43,702 bases of DNA from Methanoculleus sediminis (GCF_001017125.1 NZ_JXOJ01000008.1:1-43702), one strand, 5' to 3'; positions 1 through 7,653 are shown, numbered from the stretch's first letter. Notes: generated by a model not told the origin, from the letters alone. Translations and numbers: made by a program.

Positions 1-19
1 CCCTCCCCGTCAGCCCCTC

Positions 20-105
20 CTCGCACCTAACGGTGCTCACGCTCACTGCGTTCGCGCCTCGCACCTTCGGTGCTCGAACTCCACTCCTAGCGGAGTGTCG
101 TTCCC
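20..105. repeat. Hairpin mosaic repeat, locus A
   Basis: Seen directly: a chain of short perfect inverted repeats. GCACC at 23-27 pairs with GGTGC at 32-36, GCACC at 61-65 pairs with GGTGC at 69-73, and ACTCC at 83-87 pairs with GGAGT at 92-96. Between them lies GCTCACTGCGTTCGCGC, close to the GCTCGCTGCGCTCGC part of the tandem repeat at the far end of the window, read on the other strand. The same style of repeat occurs near 10.3-10.8 kb, 22.2 kb and 43.6 kb. It lies beyond the 3' end of the minus-strand gene that ends at 227. Confidence 0.7.
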
Positions 106-175
106 CCAATGGCGATAGCCCATGGGAATCCGTGTCCGGGGATGTAGGACAATGAGTTAAAGAATGGGCGCACCA
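106..175 (+). repeat. Non-hairpin part of a dispersed element (copy 1)
   Basis: Three blocks occur in order: GGCGATA at 111-117, GTGTCCGGGG at 132-141 and GATGT...CAATGAGTT at about 141-158. The same blocks, in the same order and next to the same hairpins, occur on the minus strand at 43518-43592. The second copy has about 30-40 extra bases between blocks two and three. I infer a repeated genomic element; no transposase is visible. Confidence 0.5.
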
Positions 176-226
176 CTCAAAAAATGAGCATCTCAAGAAC
201 CGAAACCGAAGACTGCACCCCCGCAC

Positions 227-1354
227 TCACCCCACCGGCTCCCACCCGGTGCAGACGTCCCGTCCGGGATCGAGGAGCACGTCGTGAGGGAGCCCGATGA
301 GCGAGACCGCCGCGAGCGCCCCGATGACGCCCCGGCCGCCGTGGAGGTGCGCCCCGAACCGCCCGGCGGCTTCCTCGGCCTCTTCCCGGCCGATCACCGA
401 CTCTCTCGCGGTCCTCCCGTATGCCCGGAGCGCGCCGGGAACCCGGAAGCCTTGCCGGACGGCGACGCCCCACTCCGGGGACGCCGCCTCCCCGGCGACG
501 AACCGAACGGCGGCCTCCTCGATCCGCGGCACGAGATCGGGCTCCACCGCGAGTTCGATGCAACTGCACGAGTTCCCGGCCGTCCGGACCTCGAGCCGGG
601 GGTTGAGCATCGCCACGCGGTGGCCGATCGGCATGACGCCGTCGAGTTTCGCGAGGTGCTGGAGGAGGGCCAGGGCGAGGGCGAACGTCGCGCCCTCGGT
701 CCCGGTATCGGTGTCGTCGATCCCGACGGCGACGTAGGCGAGCGCCCGGGTGACCACCTCGCCCTCGACCACCGGCCCTTCGCGGTGGACAGTGACGCCG
801 CAGACGCCTTCGGCGAGGGACATCATATCGGTGAGCGAGTAAGCCGGGCCGCCGATGCACCGGATCTGCTGGCGGATGTAACCGTCCTCGTGGAAGACGC
901 CGACGATCCCGACCGCCGGCGCGGGGTCGAGCCCGACGGCCACCTCCCGCCGCCCGAGGCCTGCCCGCTCGCGGAGCAGCGTCCCGTCACGGCGGACCGA
1001 CTGCAGGGCGCCGCCGGCACGGGCGTGATGGAACTCGCAGAAGGCGGCGCACCCCCCGCTCATGCACTCGTGGTAGATCTCGACCTCGTCCCCGTCGACC
1101 GTGGTGAAGACCCGGCGGCAGGCGCTCTCCGGCATCACGCTGCTCGCCGCATACCGCGCCGCGTGCCGCCCCCGCTGCTCCTCCGTGATCAGGACGCAAC
1201 CCTCCTCGATGAGGCGGTTCACCCAGTCCTGGACGGTGCTCCGGGGGGTGTCGGTCGCCTCCGCGATATCGGCCACCGTGAAGTAGCCACTCTCAAGCGT
1301 CGCCTGACGCATCAGCCGCAGGTACTGTTTTCTCCGCTCAAGAACCCTGGACAT
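227..1354 (-). CDS. HTH domain fused to a TiaS-like (GIDDTD) domain protein
   Basis: About 375 residues. The N-terminal 60 residues look like a winged helix-turn-helix (TVADIAEATDTPRSTVQDWV). A Cys/His-rich stretch follows (CMSGGCAAFCEFHH), then a C-terminal half with VGIDDTDTGTEGATFALAL, NPRLEVRTAGNS and GRGVIGALAAV. The GIDDTD and GxxGALAA motifs are those of the archaeal tRNA-Ile2 agmatinylcytidine synthetase TiaS and of methanogenesis marker protein 11. The TiaS Zn-ribbon and OB-fold region is not visible, so this is probably a paralogue rather than TiaS itself. I infer a DNA-binding regulator with a nucleotide-binding effector domain. The ATG at 1354 is preferred over GTG at 1363; the start overlaps the end of hom by 17 bases, suggesting one transcript. 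The function is not established. Confidence 0.75.
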   Translation of the reverse strand: MSRVLERRKQYLRLMRQATLESGYFTVADIAEATDTPRSTVQDWVNRLIEEGCVLITEEQRGRHAARYAASSVMPESACRRVFTTVDGDEVEIYHECMSGGCAAFCEFHHARAGGALQSVRRDGTLLRERAGLGRREVAVGLDPAPAVGIVGVFHEDGYIRQQIRCIGGPAYSLTDMMSLAEGVCGVTVHREGPVVEGEVVTRALAYVAVGIDDTDTGTEGATFALALALLQHLAKLDGVMPIGHRVAMLNPRLEVRTAGNSCSCIELAVEPDLVPRIEEAAVRFVAGEAASPEWGVAVRQGFRVPGALRAYGRTARESVIGREEAEEAAGRFGAHLHGGRGVIGALAAVSLIGLPHDVLLDPGRDVCTGWEPVG

Positions 1355-2327
1355 GCCGATCACGGATGTAGAGGAGGTCGCCGATCACGGCGCTGGCAGT
1401 CTCGACGGAGCCCGCGCCCTTCCCGATGAACGTCAGGTCCCCGGCGAGATCCGTCTCCACGGTGACCGCGTTGAGCGTCCCTTCGACGACGAGCGGGTGC
1501 GCTTTTGCGACGAGACGCGGCGAGACGCGGAGCACTCCCGCCTCCGGGACGATCTCGCCGATCAGCCGGATGGTGCAGTCCTGGTCCTCCGCAAGCCGCA
1601 GGGCTTCGGGCGTCAGGAGGGTGATCCCCGTCCTCTCCACGTCGTCGAGCGCGGTCCGCATATCGAGGATGGTGTTTGCCAGGATGACCAGCTTAACGCC
1701 AGCGTCGATCCCCTCGACGTCGTAGGTGGGATCGGCTTCGGCATACCCGAGTTCCCGGGCCTCGGCAAGGGCCTGCTCGTAGGTGAGGCTATCCTCGGCC
1801 ATACGGGTGAGGATGTAGTTGCAGGTGCCGTTGAAGACCCCGTAAAGCCGTGAGATGGTGTTGCCCGCGAGGCCCTCCTGCATCGCGTGGATGAGCGGGA
1901 TCGCCCCGCAGACCGTCGCCTCGTACTTCAGGAAGACGCCGTTTGCCGCAGCCAGGTCCCGGAGTTCCGGGTAGGCGAGGGCGATCGGGCCTTTGTTCGA
2001 GGTGACGACGTGCTTGTGCCGCCCGAGGGCTCCCCGGATGTGGCCCAGCGCCGGCTCGCCGTCGTCCACGTTCGTCGGGGTCACCTCCACGAGAACGTCG
2101 TAATCCGCCTTCGCCACCACGTCGGCGGGGCCGACGTCCGGACCGCCGCAGGGGCCGCCGTTCTCCTTCTTGGCAAGCGCCGCCGCGAGGTCGATCCCGG
2201 CCGGATCGATGATCCCGCTCCGCGAGTCGGCAAGGCCGGTGACGGTGATATCGAGGTTTTTTGCAAGGATTGCCCGGGCGATGCCCCGGCCGACGGAGCC
2301 GAATCCCAGGATGGCGATCCGCATCAT
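1338..2327 (-). CDS. hom: Homoserine dehydrogenase
   Basis: 329 residues. It reduces aspartate semialdehyde to homoserine with NAD(P)H, on the path to threonine and methionine. An N-terminal Rossmann motif (LGFGSVGRGIARAI, about residues 7-20) is followed by the conserved SNKGP lysine (K112), the substrate segment GVFNGTCNYILTRM (about 163-176) and GIDAGVKLVILANTIL. The length matches monofunctional archaeal enzymes with no C-terminal ACT domain; that role probably falls to the separate ACT protein just upstream. The start is the first ATG of an ATGATG pair and shares ATGA with the stop of the ACT gene, so translation is likely coupled. Cytoplasmic. Confidence 0.95.
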   Translation of the reverse strand: MMRIAILGFGSVGRGIARAILAKNLDITVTGLADSRSGIIDPAGIDLAAALAKKENGGPCGGPDVGPADVVAKADYDVLVEVTPTNVDDGEPALGHIRGALGRHKHVVTSNKGPIALAYPELRDLAAANGVFLKYEATVCGAIPLIHAMQEGLAGNTISRLYGVFNGTCNYILTRMAEDSLTYEQALAEARELGYAEADPTYDVEGIDAGVKLVILANTILDMRTALDDVERTGITLLTPEALRLAEDQDCTIRLIGEIVPEAGVLRVSPRLVAKAHPLVVEGTLNAVTVETDLAGDLTFIGKGAGSVETASAVIGDLLYIRDRHVQGS

Positions 2328-2812
2328 GCATCCTCCAGGGGCTCGATGATGAGGAGATGCTTCTGCTCCGCAACGCTGCGCAGGATCCGGATCGCTCTCT
2401 TCATCTCGTCGCGGGTGGTCGAACGGATGGTGATACGTGCCGAGGATGGGGAACTGATCGCCGGCATGACGAGAGAGAGTTCCGTCACCTCGGCCGAGCC
2501 GGTCGTATCGATCCGGTCGACCGTGTCCGAGAGATCCGTGTGCATCAGGTGCCCGATCATGATCATTGTGCATTCGTAGAGGAGCCGTTCCTCGCCGATG
2601 CGCACGACGTTGACGCCCTGCTCCCGGAGCAGTTCAAGGAGTTTCTCAAGGCGCCCCTCGGGGAGTTCCAGCACGATCTGGACGTCCAGCGTCTCCGTAG
2701 CCGCCGGCGTCTCCCGCTGGTGGATAACCGCGATGATGTTTCCCCCGACGGCCGAGATCGGCTGGAGGGCTGCGACCAGCTGTCCGGGCTGGTCCCTCAT
2801 CTCGAGCTTCAT
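2324..2812 (-). CDS. ACT domain regulatory protein paired with homoserine dehydrogenase
   Basis: 162 residues. The first 75 form an ACT-type fold (MKLEMRDQPGQLVAALQPIS...GGNIIAVIHQRE), a domain that binds amino acids. The rest is a second alpha/beta module ending in KHLLIIEPLEDA. It overlaps hom by four bases, and in many methanogens a free ACT protein sits directly before hom. I therefore infer that it makes homoserine dehydrogenase responsive to threonine or another end product. The start is ATG at 2812 with AGGT about five bases upstream; a TTG four codons further out is a weaker alternative. An A8 run at 2822-2829, T8 on the coding strand, lies in its leader. Confidence 0.85.
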   Translation of the reverse strand: MKLEMRDQPGQLVAALQPISAVGGNIIAVIHQRETPAATETLDVQIVLELPEGRLEKLLELLREQGVNVVRIGEERLLYECTMIMIGHLMHTDLSDTVDRIDTTGSAEVTELSLVMPAISSPSSARITIRSTTRDEMKRAIRILRSVAEQKHLLIIEPLEDA

Positions 2813-2907
2813 GGATACCTGCAAAAAAAACCACCTGCTGAATAGTTGACCTGCCGGGGTGATAAGCCTTGTACCCGGGAACAGTCCTTCGACGGGAGGT
2901 GTGCCGT

Positions 2908-2913
2908 AAAAAA
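2908..2913 (-). terminator. T-run terminator after the DUF169 gene
   Basis: Six T on the minus strand begin about 18 bases after the stop at 2931. Archaeal terminators are usually simple T-runs like this one. Confidence 0.4.
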
Positions 2914-2930
2914 TGGAGAGGGACGCTTTG

Positions 2931-3647
2931 CTACTTCACCGACCCGGGTGCGGCGGTGACGATCGGAAGCGACCGGGCAAATTCGGGAAGGAACTCGGCG
3001 GGGATGCCCATGACGAGTTCGTCGTCCTCGATCCCCGAGAACCGGCGCGAACCGTCGCACCCGAGCGAGTAGTTGACGTTGCCGGAGAGGTAGGGCAGCG
3101 CGGTCGCGTCCGCACAGACCGACTGGATCCCCGCCATCGTGGACTCGATTCGTCCTCCGAGCAGGTAGAGCGTCGTCTGCGCGAGTTTCAGCATCGCCCG
3201 CGGTTCTGCCACGATGACGACGACGTGCGGATCGAACGGCGTTTTCTCAAGCGGCGCATAGACAGTCGCATACGTCTCGAGTTCCGGGACATGCGGCACC
3301 TGACGGATGGTCCGCATACAGGCGGCCCAGCTCTCGAACTTGCCGAGTTTGTAGTAGAACTCTCCCGAGCGGAGGCTCGGCGTGAGTTCCTTCAGCCCGA
3401 GGGCCCAGCCGCCCCCCATGCAGACGTGCTTGTCGGCGGTCGCGTAGAAGATCTCGCCGTTCAATCGCGCCCTGGTGATCATCTGACAGTGGCGGACGGT
3501 CTCGTCGATCGGCCCGACCCCTTCGGGGATGCCCTCGGGGCTCTTTGCGAGTTTCACCGCGACCGGCGATCCCCGCAGGTCGAGGGATTTCTTCAACGTC
3601 TCCGCGATCTCCGCGTAGGGGATCTCCGTGCGCATCTGGTCTTCCAT
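2931..3647 (-). CDS. DUF169 family protein
   Basis: About 238 residues from the chosen ATG. It matches the DUF169 (COG2043) family, common in methanogens and other anaerobes and of unknown function. Visible features are the opening LRGSPVAVKLAKSPEGIPEG, cysteine-containing segments RHCQM, KHVCMGGG and WAACMRT, and the C-terminal YSLGCDGSRR. The conserved cysteines hint at a metal or cofactor site, but that is inference. The ATG at 3647 has GGAG 11 bases upstream; an in-frame ATG at 3692 would add 15 residues and is a real alternative. It stands alone on the minus strand between hom/ACT and the NAD kinase gene. Confidence 0.85.
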   Translation of the reverse strand: MEDQMRTEIPYAEIAETLKKSLDLRGSPVAVKLAKSPEGIPEGVGPIDETVRHCQMITRARLNGEIFYATADKHVCMGGGWALGLKELTPSLRSGEFYYKLGKFESWAACMRTIRQVPHVPELETYATVYAPLEKTPFDPHVVVIVAEPRAMLKLAQTTLYLLGGRIESTMAGIQSVCADATALPYLSGNVNYSLGCDGSRRFSGIEDDELVMGIPAEFLPEFARSLPIVTAAPGSVK

Positions 3648-3720
3648 AATCGTGCTCACTCCTCTGTGGAGATAGTCCCCGCGGTCACTCATAAAATCTC
3701 TGTTCGAGGTATCGGCAGGG

Positions 3721-4533
3721 TCAGAGGTTGCGCAGTTTACGGTTCACCTTCTCAAAGAAAGGCTTGCCCGTATGGACGAAGAGGGCGGGTTGGTCCGACT
3801 TCTTGACCGTGAGAGTGGCCTCTTTTTCGAGTTCGAACGTGCTCTGCCCATCGATGACGAGGTGCGCCGGTTTCTCGGTCTCGAGGGTGATCTCGAGGTT
3901 CCTCCTGGTGCTGATGAGGTGGGGGCGGGATGAGAGCATATACGGCGCGAGCGGCACGAGAAGGAACCCTTCGATCTGCGGGTCGACGATCGGCCCTCCC
4001 GCACTCATGGCGTATGCGGTCGACCCGGTCGGGGTTGATACGAGCAGGCCATCGGCCCTGAACCGTTCTGCGGGCGTGCCATCGACGTAAACGCCGAACC
4101 GAAGCATCTTCGCCGGTCGGTCGGTGACAACGAGTCCCTCGTTGAGGGCGTCGCCGAGCGGCATCCCGTTGACGGAGAGGCTGACTCGCATCCGGCGCTC
4201 GACATCGAACCCATCCCTGTGGGCGGCGAAGAACGCTCCTGCTTCGTCGGGTTCCAGATCCGCGAGGAATCCCACCTCGCCCCAGTTGATACCGAGGACC
4301 GGAACCTGCTTCTTCATCTGGTGGACGGTGAGGAGAACCGACCCGTCGCCGCCGACGACCACGACCAGGTCGCCGTCGATCTCCTCAAACGAAATACCCT
4401 CTTCCCCGAGGTGTGCCGCCGTGCCCTCTTCGAGAGCGACGTCGTGCCCCAGGCCTTCGAGTTCCCGGGCGAGCGACGCGGTGTAGCGGAGCGCATCCGC
4501 CTCGTCGATACGCGATACAAGGACAATCTTCAT
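3721..4533 (-). CDS. nadK: NAD kinase
   Basis: 270 residues. It phosphorylates NAD(H) to NADP(H) using ATP or polyphosphate. The diagnostic GGDGS motif is at residues 61-65, followed by the conserved NEG segment (ALNEGLVVTDRP) and the glycine-rich LLVSTPTGSTAYAMSAGGPI. The ATG at 4533 has a strong GAGGTGA site that overlaps the stop of the upstream phosphatase gene, only seven bases away, so the two are clearly cotranscribed. In Methanocaldococcus the two activities are joined in one polypeptide (MJ0917, NADP phosphatase/NAD kinase); here they are separate genes in the same order. Cytoplasmic. Confidence 0.96.
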   Translation of the reverse strand: MKIVLVSRIDEADALRYTASLARELEGLGHDVALEEGTAAHLGEEGISFEEIDGDLVVVVGGDGSVLLTVHQMKKQVPVLGINWGEVGFLADLEPDEAGAFFAAHRDGFDVERRMRVSLSVNGMPLGDALNEGLVVTDRPAKMLRFGVYVDGTPAERFRADGLLVSTPTGSTAYAMSAGGPIVDPQIEGFLLVPLAPYMLSSRPHLISTRRNLEITLETEKPAHLVIDGQSTFELEKEATLTVKKSDQPALFVHTGKPFFEKVNRKLRNL

Positions 4534-4540
4534 GCGCGGT

Positions 4541-5317
4541 TCACCTCAGGTACTCGACAACCTTGTTGTGCACGATCCCGTTCGTGGCGACGAGACTCCG
4601 CCCGACGGATACCTCGTCGGGGAAGACAAGCGCGTTTCCTTCGAGATCGGAGACCTTCCCGCCGGCTTCCTCGCAGACCAGCATCCCCGCCGCCGCGTCT
4701 GTGACCCGGAGCGTTCCCCGCACGTCGATGAAACCGTCGATGCGACCGCACCCGACGTAGCAGAGTTCGAGCGCCGATGCGCCGAGGAGGCGCCACCGCC
4801 GGATCTTCCGGCCGATCATCTGGACACGCGTCGGGTCGAACTTCCGGCCGTAGACGCTCATGGCGCTCTCTTCGAGGAGCGATACCCCCGAGACACGGAT
4901 GGGACGCCCGTCGAGGCGGGCGCCCCGGCCCCGGACAGCGTGGAAGGTCTCGCCCGTGGCGAGGTTCTGGACGTATCCCGCCTGAACGACCCCTTCTTCC
5001 GCATATGCGATGGAGAGGGCGTAGAACGGGATTCCGACCACGGCGTTGTAGGTGCCGTCGACCGGGTCGAGGAAGATGGTTCCGTTCTCCCCGCCCATCT
5101 CGGCGCACCCGAGTTCTTCACTGATCAGGCGCCGGCAGAGCGAACGTTCTGCGAAGTGATCCACGATGATATCTTCCGCGACCTGGTCGATCTTCTTCGT
5201 GGGCGTGCCGTCCGCGCCCATCTTGACGTACGCCCCTGCTTCCGGCGTTCCGACCATGCCCGCTATCGCATCGCGTACCGCCCCCGCCACGTCTTCACAC
5301 GCCCGGATGAACTCCAT
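4541..5317 (-). CDS. Inositol monophosphatase-family phosphatase (FBPase/IMPase or NADP phosphatase)
   Basis: 258 residues. The three IMPase-superfamily motifs are present: ISEELG (about 65-70), FLDPVDGTYNAV (about 82-93) and VTDAAAGMLVCEEAGG, which place the Mg ions and catalytic water. Archaeal members dephosphorylate inositol-1-phosphate and fructose-1,6-bisphosphate, and the homologous half of MJ0917 removes the 2'-phosphate of NADP. Because it is directly upstream of nadK, NADP phosphatase activity is a serious possibility. The ATG at 5317 has GGAG five bases upstream; TTG at 5320 is too close to that site. It is transcribed divergently from the eIF5A gene. Confidence 0.9.
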   Translation of the reverse strand: MEFIRACEDVAGAVRDAIAGMVGTPEAGAYVKMGADGTPTKKIDQVAEDIIVDHFAERSLCRRLISEELGCAEMGGENGTIFLDPVDGTYNAVVGIPFYALSIAYAEEGVVQAGYVQNLATGETFHAVRGRGARLDGRPIRVSGVSLLEESAMSVYGRKFDPTRVQMIGRKIRRWRLLGASALELCYVGCGRIDGFIDVRGTLRVTDAAAGMLVCEEAGGKVSDLEGNALVFPDEVSVGRSLVATNGIVHNKVVEYLR

Positions 5318-5350
5318 CAACTCTCCTCGTTCCTTCCCTTGTTCTACGGT

Positions 5351-5360
5351 GTATTTATGT
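5351..5360. promoter_or_regulatory. Shared TATA-like element between eIF5A and phosphatase genes
   Basis: GTATTTATGT on the plus strand reads as ACATAAATAC on the minus strand. It is 47-56 bases before the eIF5A ATG and about 35 bases before the phosphatase ATG. Both distances are suitable for a TATA box, so this one element may serve both directions. No transcription start was mapped. Confidence 0.45.
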
Positions 5361-5406
5361 ACTGTAATCCAGATACATTAATCACGCGTTTACCGAGTGA
5401 GACAAT

Positions 5407-5784
5407 ATGAAGGAACAGACAGAAGTTGGGAAACTAAAAGAGGGACGTTACGTCGTTGTAGAAGATGAGCCTTGCAGGATTGTCTCCATCGCCACCTCCA
5501 AGCCCGGGAAGCATGGAGCGGCAAAGTCCCGAATCGACTGCATCGGCATCTTCGACGGCGTCAAACGCTCGATCGTCCAGCCGGTCTCGGCAAAGACCTA
5601 CGTGCCCGTAGTGGAGCGGAAGATGGCGCAGGTCATCTCGATCGCCGGCACGACCGTCCAGTTCATGGACGTCAAGGACTTCGATATGTTCGAGCTCAAC
5701 GTGACTGAAGAGCAGGCCGCCGGGCTCGAGCCGGGCAAGGAGATCCCGTACATATCATCCCTGGGCAAGAAGAAACTTGAGTGA
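5407..5784 (+). CDS. eif5a: Translation factor IF-5A (hypusine-containing)
   Basis: 125 residues, the normal archaeal length. It binds the ribosomal E site and relieves stalling at polyproline and similar sequences. The hypusine loop is SKPGKHGAAK (residues 31-40), with K35 as the modified lysine. The N-terminal SH3-like domain is followed by an OB-fold domain (about 70-125). The stop overlaps the region where the agmatinase gene begins, so the two are likely cotranscribed. The link makes sense, since agmatinase feeds polyamine synthesis and hypusine is built from a polyamine or agmatine aminobutyl group. Confidence 0.97.
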   Translation: MKEQTEVGKLKEGRYVVVEDEPCRIVSIATSKPGKHGAAKSRIDCIGIFDGVKRSIVQPVSAKTYVPVVERKMAQVISIAGTTVQFMDVKDFDMFELNVTEEQAAGLEPGKEIPYISSLGKKKLE

Positions 5785-5809
5785 CCTTTTCTGGCTTACA
5801 AAAACGGGC

Positions 5810-6661
5810 ATGCACGAGCTCGCCCACCTCCATTTTGCGGATGCGGATGCTTCGTATGAGGATGCCCGCTACGCCGTCTTCGGCGTCCCTTACGACGGTA
5901 CGACGTCGTTTCGGCCTGGTACGCGGTTCGGGCCCCGGGCAATCCGGGAGGTCTCGTTCAACTTCGAGTCCTACGATCCCACGACCAAAATAGACTTTTC
6001 GGAAGTCCCGATCACCGACCTCGGCGACCTCGCGGTCTCCCGGCTGCCCGAGGAGGTCGCCCGCCAGGTGACCGACGTCGCGGGGGATATCGTCCGCGAC
6101 GGCAAGGTGCCGGTGATGCTCGGCGGCGAGCACACCGCTACAATCGGCGCGGTCCGGGCCGTCCGGCCCGATGTCTACGTCGTCTGCGACGCCCACCTGG
6201 ATCTCCGGGACGAACTCGACGGGACGCCCTACAGCCACGGGTGCGTCACCCGGCGCGTCCTCGATACGGTCGAGGACGTCGTCGTCATCGGGGCGCGGAG
6301 CGGCGATCGCGAGCAGTTCGAGATTGCTGCGGAGAGGACGCGCCTCTATACCGCCGATGCGGTGCGCGAACGGGGGATCGGCGCCGTCCTCCGGGAGGTC
6401 CGGGAGTGTATCGGGGAACGGCGGGTCTACCTCTCGATAGACGCCGATGCGATCGACTGCTGCCTCACCCCGGGCCTTGGGACGCCCGAGCCGTTCGGGA
6501 TGACGCCGCTCGATATCCGGGAGGTCGTGCGTGCCCTCGCGCCCGAGGTCGCGGGCTTCGATTACGTGGAGGTCGCGCCGTTCGATACCGGGCAGACGGC
6601 AGCGGTGGCGGCGCAGATCGTGCGGGAGTTCATTGCACGGCATTGGGTTGCCGGGCGGTGA
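5810..6661 (+). CDS. speB: Agmatinase
   Basis: 283 residues from the ATG at 5810. It hydrolyses agmatine to putrescine and urea with a two-Mn centre. The ureohydrolase ligands are visible: GGEHT (H108), DAHLDLRD (D127, H129, D131) and SIDADAID (D211, D213), plus GLGTPEPFG near the active-site rim. An upstream in-frame TTG at 5777 would overlap eIF5A by eight bases; the ATG gives the usual family N-terminus, although neither has a good ribosome binding site. It lies directly behind the eIF5A gene. Confidence 0.93.
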   Translation: MHELAHLHFADADASYEDARYAVFGVPYDGTTSFRPGTRFGPRAIREVSFNFESYDPTTKIDFSEVPITDLGDLAVSRLPEEVARQVTDVAGDIVRDGKVPVMLGGEHTATIGAVRAVRPDVYVVCDAHLDLRDELDGTPYSHGCVTRRVLDTVEDVVVIGARSGDREQFEIAAERTRLYTADAVRERGIGAVLREVRECIGERRVYLSIDADAIDCCLTPGLGTPEPFGMTPLDIREVVRALAPEVAGFDYVEVAPFDTGQTAAVAAQIVREFIARHWVAGR

Positions 6662-6830
6662 AGATCCGGGTTCTTTTTCCTGGCGCTCAGTTTTGTTCTG
6701 GTATCATCGTCGAAGGCTTACAGCCGCGTCGCAACATCGGGGTTCATGGGGATGCAAGAAAGCCCCGGGAGAGTGTCAAATCGACTAAACATGATACCCC
6801 CCGAAACATCGGACCCGGTATCGCCACTAC

Positions 6831-6840
6831 ATTTATTGTA
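6831..6840 (+). promoter_or_regulatory. Candidate TATA box for the hicBA pair
   Basis: ATTTATTGTA lies 40-49 bases before the ATG of the HicB-like gene and is the AT-rich end of an otherwise GC-rich 210-base spacer. Confidence 0.35.
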
Positions 6841-6879
6841 TTAAACCACACACATCTCAACTAATTCGGGGTGAAGGTC

Positions 6880-7176
6880 ATGTTAGTCGAGTTCAAAATA
6901 TTCTATTACGATGGGGGATGGACCGCTCGTGCTACAGATCACGGCATCGTCACCCAGGGAGAAACTATCGGCGAACTCGTCGATAATATCATAGAAGCAA
7001 CAGAACTTTATTTCGAAGAAGAGATCGGATCGGGAGAACAGATCACGATCACCGTTACGACCGAACCCGTGCCTGACTTCATCCTTGAACTCGATGAGAT
7101 CGACGCCGAACCACTTACTCAACAGCTTGAATTGACATTCAAAGTTGATCGCAATGTCAAGGCGACCGGTTGTTAG
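6880..7176 (+). CDS. hicB: HicB-family antitoxin-like protein
   Basis: 98 residues. It has the UPF0150/HicB fold: an opening strand LVEFKIFYYDGGWTARATD, then GIVTQGETIGELVDNIIEA, where the gene-family pattern of a strand, a turn and a helix is clear. No extra ribbon-helix-helix or HTH tail is visible; the C-terminal 40 residues are acidic and strand-rich. It probably binds and neutralises the product of the next gene, whose start lies inside it. The ATG at 6880 follows GGTG; GTG at 6871 is less likely. The AT content is higher than that of the flanking genes, as is common for mobile toxin-antitoxin pairs. Confidence 0.8.
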   Translation: MLVEFKIFYYDGGWTARATDHGIVTQGETIGELVDNIIEATELYFEEEIGSGEQITITVTTEPVPDFILELDEIDAEPLTQQLELTFKVDRNVKATGC

Positions 7177-7396
7177 TGGATTCAAGATCGTTAAATACCT
7201 CGAATCTCTCGGGTACACTTACCTTCGACAAACAGGAAGCCACGTTCAAATGGTTATCCAAAAAGGTGACAAGACATATCATGTTGTCGTTCCCCTGCAC
7301 AACGAACTGAGAGTCGGAACACTATATTCAATACTCGATGAGGTTTCAAAAGCAACGGAGATTCCCCGGAAAGAGTTGATCGCCGCAATAAGGTAA
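7154..7396 (+). CDS. hicA: HicA-family mRNA interferase-like toxin
   Basis: 80 residues. It matches HicA/YcfA: GFKIVKYLESLGYTYLRQ, the catalytic-histidine motif GSHVQM, then VVVPLHNELRVGTLYSIL, the family's HP/VGTL segment. HicA proteins cleave mRNA through a double-stranded RNA-binding-like fold. The ATG at 7154 lies inside the hicB-like gene, overlapping by 23 bases, so translation is coupled. Antitoxin-first order is one of the two known hic arrangements. The toxin appears intact, with the key His present. The sequence alone cannot show activity. Confidence 0.85.
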   Translation: MSRRPVVSGFKIVKYLESLGYTYLRQTGSHVQMVIQKGDKTYHVVVPLHNELRVGTLYSILDEVSKATEIPRKELIAAIR

Positions 7397-7653
7397 TCTC
7401 TCTTTTTCCAGCCCCTCTCGTATGTCCGATCATCTAACAGTGCAAACATCACTTTCTGAATGGACAAACTGGTTGAAATACTCCCCACAACTGCCGGCAA
7501 TACCCGGTTCGCCGATGGAGGCCAGGCATAGACAATCCGGAGGATTCATCTTCCGGGGAAGACTTCAGCAAAGCCCGGATCTTCGGAGTCCATTTCAATC
7601 CTCACCGTCGGTCACCCCACGCGGCACCGTCGACGAACCGTCACGCATCGATC
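7397..7653. other. Intergenic region, nothing recognised
   Basis: 257 bases between the hicA stop and the 3' end of the convergent membrane-protein gene. A CTCTCTTTTTCC tract just after hicA may terminate transcription. I see no RNA gene or intact reading frame. Confidence 0.4.

Noticed and set aside
284-1429. Long plus-strand open frame opposite the HTH/TiaS-like gene
   Set aside because: It is the complement of a clear minus-strand gene in GC-rich DNA, with Arg/Pro/Asp-rich sequence and no recognisable motif. The same holds for long frames opposite abce1, rqcH, cheA and the flippase gene.
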